Assembly: GCA_025352225.1 (NCBI GenBank)
Contig: JANXTT010000138.1
Coordinates: 40,535 to 104,534, forward strand
Direction: 5' to 3'
Origin: Mucilaginibacter sp.
GTDB lineage: Bacteria; Bacteroidota; Bacteroidia; Sphingobacteriales; Sphingobacteriaceae
Length of the DNA: 64,000 bases
This document shows, piece by piece, positions 8,086 through 17,263 of the stretch. Every line of letters begins with the position of its first letter. Within the stretch, counting starts at the first letter, position 1. Both the position numbers and the translations under genes were made by a program. The notes under the pieces are model-generated. The model was not told the DNA's origin, did no database searches, and worked only from the letters and a program-made list of their open reading frames with translations.

Positions 8086-8991
8086 TTATTGGTGATAAGG
8101 AGCCTGTACGTGTTCTTCTTTAAACTTATACTCTTTTATATAATCTGTAGGCGACATGCCTGTTGTTTTCTTAAAAACCCGGTTAAAGGATATCGCGTTA
8201 TTAAATCCAGTGGCGTAAGCTATTGATGCGATGCTGTCAAAATTCCCTTTTATTATTTTTTTACAGGCTTCATTTATTCTTACTTCATTTAAAAAGCAGA
8301 AATATGTTTTACGGGTATGCTTTTTAAAATACTTACAAAAAGCATGTTTGGTTATATGAGCAATTGAAGAGATTTTTGACAGTGTAATGTTTTCCGAATA
8401 ATTTTCAATTGTATATTGGTATACATTGTTCATCCTGATACCTTCAGAATCAGTAAATGTATATTTTGAAAAGCCCGTTGATAACGATTTCCAGTTTTTT
8501 GCAGTGTCAGAAAAAAGATGGAGCAAATTCATAAAATTAACCAATCTATCAAAGCCCGTGCTTTTAGCTATCTTTTTTATAATAATAGCGGCTTGTTTTT
8601 CATAATCCGGCGATAATTGCAAACTATTTGGTGTAAGGCTTATAAATTTGGCCATAGCTTCCAATTCGGGCACGTTTGATAAATGCGACAGGGTATTATC
8701 ATAATTAAAATAAACATGTATCGCATGGATGTTTTTCGTCTTTATATTCTCAAAATATATAGCATCGCCCTTAAATATATGCGGTTGGTTGGCTCCAATT
8801 ACATAAACTTCGCCTGCTTTAAAGGGTTGAGTGTAATTGCCGGCTATTAATGTCCCTTCGCCTTTAATTATTAGCGTGATTTGTGCCTCTACATGCCTAT
8901 GCAAATAATTATAAAAATACGGTAATATATCTTCCTGTACTACAACAGACTCACCCTTAGCAACCGGGACTGTAAACTGAACAACTTTCAT
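8086..8991 (-). CDS. AraC family transcriptional regulator with N-terminal cupin domain
   Basis: 301 residues. The N-terminal ~90 residues form a cupin-like sensor (YLHRHVEAQITLIIKGEGTLIAG, FKAGEVYVIGANQPHIF). The C-terminal ~100 residues hold the double helix-turn-helix: ITLSKISSIAHITKHAFCKYFKKHT and the second HTH SIASIAYATGFNNAISFNRVFKKTTGMSPTDY, the AraC signature. The effector is probably a sugar or sugar derivative, as with many cupin-AraC proteins. There is no obvious target operon alongside; both neighbours are a TPR protein and a 500-bp gene-free stretch. Confidence 0.9.
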   Translation of the reverse strand: MKVVQFTVPVAKGESVVVQEDILPYFYNYLHRHVEAQITLIIKGEGTLIAGNYTQPFKAGEVYVIGANQPHIFKGDAIYFENIKTKNIHAIHVYFNYDNTLSHLSNVPELEAMAKFISLTPNSLQLSPDYEKQAAIIIKKIAKSTGFDRLVNFMNLLHLFSDTAKNWKSLSTGFSKYTFTDSEGIRMNNVYQYTIENYSENITLSKISSIAHITKHAFCKYFKKHTRKTYFCFLNEVRINEACKKIIKGNFDSIASIAYATGFNNAISFNRVFKKTTGMSPTDYIKEYKFKEEHVQAPYHQ

Positions 8992-9488
8992 ATACCAATT
9001 TTACTCATTTTTAAATATAACTACCAAGTTAAGGATAATTTTTGTTTAGTGTTCGATAATCAGTATAGTAACAAAAGTAGTACCAAATAAAAAAAGGAAT
9101 AGTTATTACTAACTATTCAATCCTTAAAAAGTCAATAAATAATATGGTATAGTTATTTCTGTTGATTTAAGTATTTGAGAAAGTATCCGAGTAATACATA
9201 TAAAAGAGCCAAAAGATTATCTTTCAGATATTCATCATCCTTTTGACTGTGATGTTTGCATATTTTTTTTAATGGATTAGTAATACATGTTATCCTGTTT
9301 GTAGCTCTATTTTAGGTGTTCAAAAGGTGCTCGGCTTTGGTGCATACTCATATTTAATCTTACTAATTGATTAAATTTCAATGTGTTACATCGATTTGAA
9401 TACCTAAGTTAAAAACTAATTTAAGGTAGTTAGGTAGGTGTTCAGAAGTTTGGCTTTCTTAAAGGTTGTTGAAGGGATAATAAACGGA
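8992..9488. other. Gene-free AT-rich stretch
   Basis: About 500 bp without a credible reading frame. I see a 9-bp hairpin (GAATAGTTA / TAACTATTC, 9097-9118) and scattered short direct motifs (AAGTAGTA, GTAATACAT twice), but no RNA gene or riboswitch fold that I can support. The left end must contain the AraC gene's promoter (minus-strand TATATTTA near 9020). Confidence 0.4.
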
Positions 9489-9521
9489 AAAACCCTCTAA
9501 ATAAGCTATTTAGAGGGTTTT
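9489..9521. terminator. Bidirectional terminator downstream of tRNA-Val
   Basis: 15-bp perfect stem (AAAACCCTCTAAATA / TATTTAGAGGGTTTT) with a 3-nt loop, A-rich on one side and T-rich on the other. It lies 25 bp past the tRNA 3' end on the minus strand. Confidence 0.85.
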
Positions 9522-9545
9522 AACACCTTGTCAAAGGTGGGTTTG

Positions 9546-9620
9546 TGGGAGCTACTGGGTTCGAACCAGTGACCCTCTGCTTGTAAGGCAGATGCTCTGA
9601 ACCAGCTGAGCTAAGCTCCC
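9546..9620 (-). tRNA. tRNA-Val (anticodon TAC)
   Basis: Minus-strand cloverleaf: acceptor GGGAGCT / AGCTCCC, D-arm GCTCAGCTGG, anticodon stem TCTGC-loop CTTACAA-GCAGA with anticodon TAC (plus-strand GTA at 9583-9585), and T-arm GGTTCGAACC. The discriminator base is A. CCA is not encoded, as usual in Bacteroidota. A perfect -7 box lies 16 bp upstream and a strong terminator lies downstream. Confidence 0.97.
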
Positions 9621-9635
9621 TTCGTTTTGGGATTG

Positions 9636-9666
9636 CAAATATAGCGGTGTTAATGGTTTTAGCAAA
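9636..9666 (-). promoter_or_regulatory. Promoter of the tRNA-Val gene
   Basis: Minus strand: -33 TTTG (9666-9663), 19-bp spacer, -7 TATATTTG (9643-9636). This matches the Bacteroidota sigma-A consensus TTTG / TAnnTTTG, with the mature tRNA 5' end 16 bp downstream. Confidence 0.75.
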
Positions 9667-9739
9667 ATATTTTTGTTTTTTTTTCATCAAAGGGTCACCG
9701 GTGGTTTTTAGAGCGGTTTTAGACAGTAAATTCGACTCC

Positions 9740-9935
9740 AACAAAGAGGTTGCGAGTTGCCTGTTTTGGGTTTTTGGTTAAAAATATTGATGGAGAAAAA
9801 AGCAATAAAGAAGTTACGAGTTGCCGGTTTTGAGTTGTGGGTTGAAAGAAAATCAATAAGAAAAAAGCAACAAAGAGGTTGCGAGTTACCTGTTTTGGGT
9901 TTTGGGTTAAAAAACGTTGATGGAGAAACAAGGAA
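9740..9935. repeat. Three imperfect 64-65-bp tandem repeats
   Basis: The unit core AAAGAGGTTGCGAGTTGCC (variant AAAGAAGTTACGAGTTGCC) starts near 9743, 9807 and 9872, each followed by a TGTTTTGGGTTTTGGGTT-like tail. The segment TTGATGGAGAAA occurs after the first and third units. It is non-coding, located between tRNA-Val and SRP RNA. Confidence 0.75.
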
Positions 9936-9984
9936 CGCGTTTTCAACTTTTGTTAACTTTTTATAAAGCCAAAGCAAATTTTTC

Positions 9985-9992
9985 TATATTTG
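9985..9992 (+). promoter_or_regulatory. -7 box of the SRP RNA gene
   Basis: TATATTTG, an exact TAnnTTTG match ending 1 bp before the start of the SRP RNA pairing region. The -33 element is less clear. Confidence 0.65.
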
Positions 9993-9993
9993 T

Positions 9994-10100
9994 GCCGGGG
10001 TAAGTCTTTTACGACCAGCTCCTCTTGAACTCCCCCAGGGTGGGAACGCAGCAAGGGTAGAGGGTTGTAGCGGTGCGATAAAAGGTGCTTACCCTTTTTT
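9994..10100 (+). ncRNA. ffs: Bacterial small SRP RNA (4.5S)
   Basis: A single long hairpin: the 5' strand GGGTAAGtcTTTTA pairs with the 3' strand TAAAAggtgCTTACCC. The apical part CCCCCAGGGTGGGAACGCAG followed by CAAGGGTAGAGG carries the conserved GGAA tetraloop region and the AGCA internal loop that bind Ffh. A T-run follows as terminator. Length about 100 nt, typical of the bacterial small type. Confidence 0.93.
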
Positions 10101-10242
10101 ATTTTTTTGTCACAGGCGGGCAATAAGCCCCGGTACAAATCGTCTCAAAAATAAATCACATTAAATTTATTGTTAATTTGCTGCTGATAAGTTGTTATGA
10201 CTTATTATGGCATTTTGCAATATTATTTGGAACTCTATTAAC

Positions 10243-11208
10243 ATGCTCGATATTTTTATTATTGGCGCGGGCCCCATTGGCCTTGCATGCGGGTTAGCGG
10301 CTCAAAAGGCAGGCTTAACCTATCTTGTTGTTGATAAAGGCTGTTTGGTTAACTCGCTATATAATTATCCATCTACCATGACTTTCTTTTCCACTTCCGA
10401 AAAGCTGGAGATTGGCGGCGTTCCATTTGTGTCAAACAGCGTAAAACCTACTCGTGCCGAAGCTTTGGAATATTATCGCCGTGTAGCCTGTTCAAATAAA
10501 CTGTTAACTAATTTGTTCGAAGCTGTCCAAAATATAGCTTTCGCTGATAATGCCTACACTATCCAAACTACCAAGGCGCAATATCGGGCCACGCACATCA
10601 TTATAGCAACCGGTTTTTACGATGTACCTGTTAAACTCAACATCCCGGGCGAGCATCTGCCCAAAGTGAAGCATTACTATAAAGATCCGCATTATTATGC
10701 CCTGCAAAATGTATTGGTAGTAGGTGCCAGTAACTCGGCGGTTGACGTAGCTTTAGAAACCTACCGTAAAGGCGCGCAGGTAACCATGGTAGTGCGCGAT
10801 AATGAGATCAGCAACAGGGTAAAATACTGGGTGCGCCCCGATATTATAAACCGCATTAAAGAAGGGACAATAAAAGCGTACTTCAATTCGTCGTTAAGCG
10901 TTATCCGCGAACATGAGGTTGATATAGCTACTCCCGACGGTATAATTACCATACCCAATAATTTTGTAATGGCCATGACAGGCTATAAACCGGATTTTGG
11001 GTTTCTTAAAAATATAGGTATTATGCTATCAGCAGATGATAAACTGTTTCCCCAATATAATCCCGATACTATGGAAACCACCAACCTGCCCGGTATTTAC
11101 CTTGCGGGGGTAGTTTGCGGCGGTATGAATACCCACCTTTGGTTTATAGAAAACTCCCGTATACATGCCGACATGATTATTGGTGATATTTTGAAAAAGC
11201 AATTGTAA
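10243..11208 (+). CDS. ypdA: YpdA-type bacillithiol disulfide reductase (FAD/NADPH)
   Basis: 321 residues from the ATG at 10243 (MLDIFIIGAGPIG); an upstream in-frame ATG 12 codons earlier would add a non-conserved leader. FAD motif G8-x-G10-xx-G13; YNYPSTMTFFSTSEKLEIGG is the YpdA hallmark; the NADPH motif VGASNSAVDVALE lies around residue 160; TGYKPDFGFL follows, and the C-terminal LPGIYLAGVVCGG ... HLWFIENSRIHA closes the FAD site. There is no CxxC pair, as expected for YpdA versus thioredoxin reductase. YpdA reduces oxidised bacillithiol using NADPH; Bacteroidota commonly make bacillithiol. It is monocistronic. Confidence 0.9.
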   Translation: MLDIFIIGAGPIGLACGLAAQKAGLTYLVVDKGCLVNSLYNYPSTMTFFSTSEKLEIGGVPFVSNSVKPTRAEALEYYRRVACSNKLLTNLFEAVQNIAFADNAYTIQTTKAQYRATHIIIATGFYDVPVKLNIPGEHLPKVKHYYKDPHYYALQNVLVVGASNSAVDVALETYRKGAQVTMVVRDNEISNRVKYWVRPDIINRIKEGTIKAYFNSSLSVIREHEVDIATPDGIITIPNNFVMAMTGYKPDFGFLKNIGIMLSADDKLFPQYNPDTMETTNLPGIYLAGVVCGGMNTHLWFIENSRIHADMIIGDILKKQL

Positions 11209-11295
11209 AAAAATGTTAAATTTAAAATCTGTTTACAGGCAACAACCATAAATAGGTATATTGTGCCACCTTTAATATGCCTTAACTTACACTGA

Positions 11296-14013
11296 ATGAA
11301 TTTACGGAAACTTATTTTTGTATTATCTATATTAACTACTGTTACCTGCTTACATACACTTGCGCAAACTGATACGGTTAGCCTGAAAACCATTATTACC
11401 AAAACTGCTAAACTGGCCAATGAGCGTCCGCCCGAAAAGGTATATCTGCAAATGGATAAACCATATTATGCCGTTGGCGATACCATATGGTTCAAGGCGT
11501 ATTTAACTATCGGCGCGCACCAACCGTCGGACCTGAGCAAGGTTATTTATATAGATATCATTAGCAGTCAGGATACTGTAGTGCAATCCCTTAAAATTCC
11601 TGCCGACAATGGTGTTGGTTATGGCAATATCGCGCTAACTCAAGCCCTGTATAAACAAGGCAATTACCATATCAGCGCATACACTAACTGGATGCGCAAT
11701 TTTGATCCGGCTTATTTTTTCAATAAAACATTTGCTGTTGGCAACCCTGTAGATAACCTGGTGTTTACCCACGTTTCCTTTAAAAACGATAACGGTAAGA
11801 TAAACGCGCATATACTTTATAAAGATCAGTTTGGTAATCCATATACAAACAAAAAGGTAAGTTGGAAAATAGAAACCGGCGATGATAAAGCGATTAAGGG
11901 CAAAGAAACCACCGATCAAAATGGCATATTAAATCTAAACATTGTAACTAATAAATCTCCGGTAACGGCCTCAAATTGGTTGTTTACGGCAATTGACCTG
12001 GGGAACAGAAAAACCGTTACCAACTCATTTCCTTTAAAAACAGCTGTAGCCATTCCAGATGTGCAGTTTTTTCCGGAAGGCGGTAACCTCATCAATACTG
12101 TACCATGCAGGGTAGCATTTAAAGCTATAAAACCCGATGGGTTAGGAGCTGATGTTAAAGGTACCATTACAGATAATGATGGGAAATCAGTAGCTGAATT
12201 TAAATCGCAGCATTTAGGGATGGGCTCCTTTGTGATGGTGCCCGAAAGCGGTAAAACCTATAAGGCTAACGTAGTATATGCCGATGGGGTACAAGGCTCG
12301 TATGAGTTGCCTAAGGTACAGCAGCGCAACATTAGTCTGGCCGTATACAATATCAATGTCGACAGCGTAAACATCAGAATAACCACAAACAGTGATTTTT
12401 ATCAGCAAAACCAAAATAAAGTATTTTACATCATGGCACAAAGCGGAGGTTATGTATATTACGCCGCTCAAACTATTTTACGCAGCCAGTTTTACTCTGC
12501 ACCAATACCTAAAAGCAAATTCCCGACAGGCATTGTACAGTTTACCCTTTTTGCAGCAAATGGCGAAGCTTTAAGCGAGCGTATTATATTTATACAACGT
12601 AATGATATGCTCAATTTATCATTGAACGCCGGCCGCGCAACCTTTGCTCCACGGCAAAAGGTTAAAATGATGGTAACGGCGAAAAATAATACATTACCTG
12701 TAGAAGCCGGTTTGTCTGTAGCTGTAATAAACGAAGCAAAAATACCCTTTGATGAAAATACCGAAACCACCATTTTAACGAGCCTGTTATTAAGCGCTGA
12801 TTTGAAAGGGTATATTGAAAAGCCTAATTATTATTTTAATCATCCAAATGATAAAACAGCGGCCGACCTTGATCTGTTAATGATGACGCAAGGATACCGC
12901 CGGTTTTTATATAAAGATATAATTGCCAATAAACTCCCGCCAGTTTATTTTTTACCTGAACAAGGCATCGAAGTAACGGGTACACTGAGGAATCAAACCG
13001 GTATGCCTATTTCTAAAGGAAGTGTAAGGTTGCTTATACATGATAAAAATTATTCGACCCAAACGGTTACAGACATGTCAGGCAATTTTAAGTTTACAAA
13101 ATTGATGTTTCCTGATTCTGCAAAAGTAACCCTGAATGCCAGGAACAATGTAAATGCTAACAACCTGATGATCATGCTTAACAGTAGCACTTTACAGGGT
13201 ATATCACCCAATATAAACGCTCCTGATGAGCTACTTAATATTGATAGTGCTATAGCCCCGTATTTGAAAAACACAAAAATGCAGTATAATAGTTCGCATA
13301 TGCTTAGAGAGGTACAGATTAAGGCGGTTAAATATGTAAAAAAGCCCAGCCATTCTGATTTTCCGGAACTGGCAGGTTTAGGAATGGAAGCCGATCATAC
13401 CATATCGGGCGATAGGTTAAAAGATTGCCCCAACTTTGCTAGTTGTATAGAAACCATGAGTATGGGCTTAACCTATGATACCGATAACCTATACGTTACA
13501 AGGGATTATAATGCCGGTAAAAAGATGCCTGTTCAGATATATTTTAATGGAATGCCAGTTGATTTTACGTACTTAAACAGCGTAAACGCGGCACAGGTAG
13601 AATCGGTAGAAATATTTACCAGCGATGGTTTAAGCGGAATTAACCGGCGCAATAATACCAATGGTGTATTGGTAATAAATAGTAAAGTAGCACCAAAGGG
13701 CACTAAAATAACGCAGCAGCAATTGCAGGAATTATTTCCACCAAAGTATCTATTGTCTTTTACGCCTAAAGGGTATGATATGCCCCGCCAGTTTTATTCG
13801 CCTAAATATACAGGGCCAGCGGGTGTTTTACAAAATGCAGATTTGCGCACCACAATTTATTGGAACCCTAAAGTAACTACAGATAAAATTACCGGTACAA
13901 CAGCGCTGGAGTATTTTAATGCCGATGGTAAAGGTACTTACCGTGCTGTGGTTGAAGGTATGGATGCTGATGGTAATATTGGCAGGTTTGTTTATCGTTA
14001 TAAGGTAGAGTAA
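11296..14013 (+). CDS. Exported protein with MG2-like domain and TonB plug domain, no beta-barrel
   Basis: 905 residues. A signal peptide (about 1-23, ending TLAQ) precedes a macroglobulin-like segment beginning KVYLQMDKPYYAVGDTIWFKAYL, several Ig/carboxypeptidase-regulatory-like beta domains (GTLRNQTGMPISKGSVRLLI near residue 560), and a plug-like region near residues 750-800 (IYFNGMPVDFTYLNSVNAAQ, VESVEIFTSDGLSGI). No outer-membrane barrel follows; the end is a soluble beta domain. Such proteins are frequent in Bacteroidota and often named TonB-dependent receptor plug domain protein; their role is unknown. The short 97-residue gene starts 27 bp after the stop. Confidence 0.75.
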   Translation: MNLRKLIFVLSILTTVTCLHTLAQTDTVSLKTIITKTAKLANERPPEKVYLQMDKPYYAVGDTIWFKAYLTIGAHQPSDLSKVIYIDIISSQDTVVQSLKIPADNGVGYGNIALTQALYKQGNYHISAYTNWMRNFDPAYFFNKTFAVGNPVDNLVFTHVSFKNDNGKINAHILYKDQFGNPYTNKKVSWKIETGDDKAIKGKETTDQNGILNLNIVTNKSPVTASNWLFTAIDLGNRKTVTNSFPLKTAVAIPDVQFFPEGGNLINTVPCRVAFKAIKPDGLGADVKGTITDNDGKSVAEFKSQHLGMGSFVMVPESGKTYKANVVYADGVQGSYELPKVQQRNISLAVYNINVDSVNIRITTNSDFYQQNQNKVFYIMAQSGGYVYYAAQTILRSQFYSAPIPKSKFPTGIVQFTLFAANGEALSERIIFIQRNDMLNLSLNAGRATFAPRQKVKMMVTAKNNTLPVEAGLSVAVINEAKIPFDENTETTILTSLLLSADLKGYIEKPNYYFNHPNDKTAADLDLLMMTQGYRRFLYKDIIANKLPPVYFLPEQGIEVTGTLRNQTGMPISKGSVRLLIHDKNYSTQTVTDMSGNFKFTKLMFPDSAKVTLNARNNVNANNLMIMLNSSTLQGISPNINAPDELLNIDSAIAPYLKNTKMQYNSSHMLREVQIKAVKYVKKPSHSDFPELAGLGMEADHTISGDRLKDCPNFASCIETMSMGLTYDTDNLYVTRDYNAGKKMPVQIYFNGMPVDFTYLNSVNAAQVESVEIFTSDGLSGINRRNNTNGVLVINSKVAPKGTKITQQQLQELFPPKYLLSFTPKGYDMPRQFYSPKYTGPAGVLQNADLRTTIYWNPKVTTDKITGTTALEYFNADGKGTYRAVVEGMDADGNIGRFVYRYKVE

Positions 14014-14040
14014 GAAGCTATAAATTTTAATCAATAAGAC

Positions 14041-14334
14041 ATGGAATTAAACGATCATGTTTTTGCTTTGAAGAATATAATAGATGCCCAGCAACAGGTT
14101 ATTACCTTGTGGGAATCGATATTTAATTCGGCCGAGAGTACCATACTCAATCTGGTGAAAATAAACCTCGAATTAAAGGTGCAACTGATCCATCAGATCA
14201 ATCCGGATTTTAAACTACCCGAAAACATTTATCGTGAGCTGGATGCCGTACGCGAAGCTTATCATCAGGGGAAAATATCACCACTGGAATATTTTGAAAG
14301 TTTAGATATAATGCTCAGTCAGATTGCTATCTGA
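14041..14334 (+). CDS. Hypothetical protein
   Basis: 97 residues, all-helical by eye, with no signal peptide or membrane helix. The N-terminal half (HVFALKNIIDAQQQVITLWESIF) looks amphipathic, and the middle LNLVKINLELKVQLIHQ could form a coiled coil. Family not recognised. It starts 27 bp after the plug-domain gene on the same strand and is likely cotranscribed. It converges with the M28 peptidase gene with no gap. Confidence 0.55.
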   Translation: MELNDHVFALKNIIDAQQQVITLWESIFNSAESTILNLVKINLELKVQLIHQINPDFKLPENIYRELDAVREAYHQGKISPLEYFESLDIMLSQIAI

Positions 14335-15480
14335 TTATTGCATCAACTGTTCATTAAATTTCTGCAGTAATTTAATCAGGTCTTCGTATTTGTTAAGGGG
14401 TAATGTAGCGCTAATATCAAACACATCGTGATAGGCCTTTATTCCGCCCAGGGTATAGATATAGAAAGCAGGTACACCTTTTTCTGTAAATAGGTAATGA
14501 TCGCTGTTAGCCGCTTTACCGCGCGAACCTATTTTAACCAGGTAATGGTTTTCATTATTGATATTGGTTAAGATTTTATATTCTTTAGAGTAAACCGTAG
14601 CATTAACTACCATTAAACCTTCTTCGCCAGTTCCTTCCAGGTCGGCATTGATCAGGAAGCGGATATTTTTAAGCGGCAACAAAGGATGTTCGGTAAAGTA
14701 TTTAGAGCCTAACAATCCGGCTTCCTCGCCCGAGAAACAAATAAATACCATGCTGTAACGTTGCGGGTGAGTGGCATAATATTTAGCGAGGCCCAATAAT
14801 AATGCAATACCGCTGGCATTATCATTAGCACCGGGGAAATAGGTGCTACTACCCATACCGCCCAGATGGTCATAATGTGCAGTAAATACAATGGCGGAAT
14901 CAGGCTTGTCTGTACCCTTAACTACACCGCAAATATTGGAGGTTTTAAAATCTCTTATCACTTTGTTTTCCACGTTGAGCTCTATGGATGCCGGGGTTTC
15001 TGTAAGTGCTTTCCGGTCTATCTCAATACCAGTATAATCAGCAGCTTTTTGCTCAACCGACCAGGTGAGTTTGTTTTGGAGAGCCACAATTACCCGGTTA
15101 TCCTGATCAATAAAATGTATACTGTCTGTTTGTGCTAACCGTCCTTTGCCTTTTGCAGCACGGCTCTCCGGCGAAACAATAAAATCTTTCCCGGGGCGAA
15201 GTGCTACTCCGTTAATTGCTACCTCCATTTTACCCGGAAATATATTTACCGGGTACGAAAAATCCTGCCTGAAACTTTGGCCGCTTAAGGGCTTTAAACC
15301 ATATACTTTAAATTGTTCGGTTAAAAATTGAGCTGCTTTGTTTACACCGTCATTGGTATAGCCCCGGCCCCAAAAATAAGGAGATGTTAAGGTATCTACT
15401 ATTTTACGGGCAAAAACTATATCCTGCCCAAAGCAGCAGTTACCAATGATAAGAAAAAAGCAAAGCAATTTGATTTTCAT
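14335..15480 (-). CDS. Secreted M28 family zinc aminopeptidase
   Basis: 381 residues from the ATG at 15480 (MKIKLLCFFLIIGNCCFGQ, a signal peptide; cleavage near residue 18). The M28 zinc site is complete: H202 in AHYDHLGG, D220 in PGANDNASG, E252/E253 in CFSGEEAG, D280 in INADLEG, and a C-terminal His in IKAYHDVFD. Residues ~90-190 hold the inserted PA-like segment. M28 enzymes remove N-terminal residues from peptides in the periplasm or outside. It runs tail-to-tail with the 97-residue gene and 12 bp downstream of the WG-repeat gene on the same strand, so the two may be cotranscribed. Confidence 0.92.
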   Translation of the reverse strand: MKIKLLCFFLIIGNCCFGQDIVFARKIVDTLTSPYFWGRGYTNDGVNKAAQFLTEQFKVYGLKPLSGQSFRQDFSYPVNIFPGKMEVAINGVALRPGKDFIVSPESRAAKGKGRLAQTDSIHFIDQDNRVIVALQNKLTWSVEQKAADYTGIEIDRKALTETPASIELNVENKVIRDFKTSNICGVVKGTDKPDSAIVFTAHYDHLGGMGSSTYFPGANDNASGIALLLGLAKYYATHPQRYSMVFICFSGEEAGLLGSKYFTEHPLLPLKNIRFLINADLEGTGEEGLMVVNATVYSKEYKILTNINNENHYLVKIGSRGKAANSDHYLFTEKGVPAFYIYTLGGIKAYHDVFDISATLPLNKYEDLIKLLQKFNEQLMQ

Positions 15481-15492
15481 TCGCAAGCCACG

Positions 15493-16578
15493 TTATTCAT
15501 GCTTCCAAATGATATCGCCTTTGGTATTAATATACCCCCATTTCTGACCTTCAAACATGGTGAACAGCACCCCGTTTTTAAAGGCATAGGGGTCGGTACT
15601 TACACCACCGCCACCTAAGGTAGGTTCAATCACCATTTTTCCTGTTTTATCAATAAAACCCCATTTACCATCTGTTATGGGGCCCGTATGTACCGCGGCT
15701 AATCCTTCCGAAAATATATCGGCCAGCGAGTATTGCAAGGGGATCACTATTTTTCCCTGCCTGTTAATATAGCCATACTTCTCATTCACGGCAACGTTTG
15801 CCATATCTTTAGAAAAATTTCCGGCATAGTCAAAGGCAGGCGCAATTATCATCTTTCCTGTTTTATCAATATAACCCCATTTGCCCTTTACTAGCACCGC
15901 TGCCAAGCCATGGCTAAATTTACCTTCCTCGTAAAAGTTATAACCCTCCCGCATTAAAATTGCACCGTAATCATATATGGGTTTTATAATTAACTCGCCG
16001 GCTTTGTTTATGTAGCCATATTTTCCATCCTTTTCAACAAGTGCCATTCCTTCACTAAAATCGCCAGCATTGTCAAATTCGGGTTTAATTACCCAATTGC
16101 CTTTTTTATCAATAAAGCCCCATTTGCTATGCAAGCTTGTTGATTCTTTAACCCGGCAAAGCCCTTCGCAAAACCGGAATGCAAACGCGTAATGGGGTTC
16201 AATAACCACTGTGCCTTTTTTATCGATGAAGCCCCATTTTCCATTAACGTTTACAGCCGATAGCTCTTCGTAAAAAGGTACAGCAGTTACGTAGGCCGGC
16301 TGTACCACTATTTTACCCGTTGTATCTATAAATCCAATTTTGTTCAAGGTATTGTCGATAAAAAAAGCCATCCCATTGGAGAATGTGCCGCACCGGTTTT
16401 CCACATCAAAAACCACCTTTCCATATTTATCTATAAAACTGTATTTGCCATCTTTTACAATAGGGTAGAGGCCGTTGTTTTTACCTTGCGAAAAAACTGT
16501 GATGGATTGGAATAGAAGCAAAGCAAAAGAAAGGTAAGCTATGCCGATTATACTTTTAACTTTTGTATTTTTCTTCAT
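15493..16578 (-). CDS. WG-repeat secreted protein
   Basis: 361 residues. After a signal peptide (residues 1-30, ending TVFSQ) come about eight WG repeats of ~38 residues with the core KWGFIDKKGxxVIxPxY (for example GKWGFIDKKGTVVIEPHYAFA, with variants GYINKAGELIIKPIYDY and GYINRQGKIVIP). WG repeats are thought to be ligand- or protein-binding beta modules; many are secreted. There is no catalytic domain. It lies upstream of the M28 peptidase on the same strand with a 12-bp gap, suggesting a shared transcript. Confidence 0.92.
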   Translation of the reverse strand: MKKNTKVKSIIGIAYLSFALLLFQSITVFSQGKNNGLYPIVKDGKYSFIDKYGKVVFDVENRCGTFSNGMAFFIDNTLNKIGFIDTTGKIVVQPAYVTAVPFYEELSAVNVNGKWGFIDKKGTVVIEPHYAFAFRFCEGLCRVKESTSLHSKWGFIDKKGNWVIKPEFDNAGDFSEGMALVEKDGKYGYINKAGELIIKPIYDYGAILMREGYNFYEEGKFSHGLAAVLVKGKWGYIDKTGKMIIAPAFDYAGNFSKDMANVAVNEKYGYINRQGKIVIPLQYSLADIFSEGLAAVHTGPITDGKWGFIDKTGKMVIEPTLGGGGVSTDPYAFKNGVLFTMFEGQKWGYINTKGDIIWKHE

Positions 16579-16762
16579 AATAGGGGATTTTTAATTTAAA
16601 TGACACGCGCTTAATTGCCTCAGACCAATCTACAGAAATAGTTGAAATAAAAAAAATATGGCCTAAAACAAACACCCGATCAATAGTTTTATAGCAATAC
16701 AACAACTTGGTGCGAACTAATTGGCAAACGCGTTGTTAATCTGTTATTATATATAAAATAAC

Positions 16763-17263
16763 ATGATGGCAAATGATGTTGACAGTATAAACAGAATTAC
16801 CCGCGAACACCTGGTGAACTTAATTTATAACGGCGGCGCGCATGCTACTATAGAAGAAGCGTTAGATGATTTGCCTGCCAAGTTACGGGGCATACAACCC
16901 GATGGCCTGCCCTATAGCATTTGGCAATTGGTTGAGCATATCCGTATTGCCCAGTGGGATATATTGAAATTTGTAACCAATAAAGAGCATATATCGCCTA
17001 AATGGCCCGACGACTATTGGGTTAAAGAACCTACCCCAAAAGATGAAGAGGAGTGGGGTAATTCCATTGAGCAGATATATGCCGACCGGCAAAAATTTAT
17101 TGACTGGTTAATTGATCCCGAAAAGGATCTCTATGAACCTTTTGAAGGTGAAAATGGGCAAACCTTGCTCCGCGAAGCTCTGCTTATTGCCGACCATGCC
17201 AGTTACCATATTGGCGAAATTATCATGATAAGAAGATTACTGGGTGCCTGGAAAAATAAATGA
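16763..17263 (+). CDS. DinB family protein
   Basis: 166 residues, typical DinB/YfiT four-helix bundle. A His in the first part (LWQLVEHIRIAQWDI type; here SIWQLVEHIRIAQWD) and HASYHIGEIIMIRRLLG near the C-terminus give the metal-binding His triad of the family. Many relatives are thiol-S-transferases that use bacillithiol or mycothiol, which would fit the presence of YpdA in this window, though that is inference. It abuts the convergent alpha/beta hydrolase (tail-to-tail, no gap). Confidence 0.85.
   Translation: MMANDVDSINRITREHLVNLIYNGGAHATIEEALDDLPAKLRGIQPDGLPYSIWQLVEHIRIAQWDILKFVTNKEHISPKWPDDYWVKEPTPKDEEEWGNSIEQIYADRQKFIDWLIDPEKDLYEPFEGENGQTLLREALLIADHASYHIGEIIMIRRLLGAWKNK

Noticed and set aside
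9520..9744. Minus-strand 74-residue frame
   Set aside because: It runs across the tRNA-Val gene and its terminator; the peptide comes from tRNA sequence.
9740..9935. CRISPR array
   Set aside because: Only three imperfect units, spacers are not unique sequence, and there are no cas genes.
9757..9966. Open frames over the 64-bp tandem repeats on both strands
   Set aside because: They are translated repeats, with repeating peptide units in several frames.
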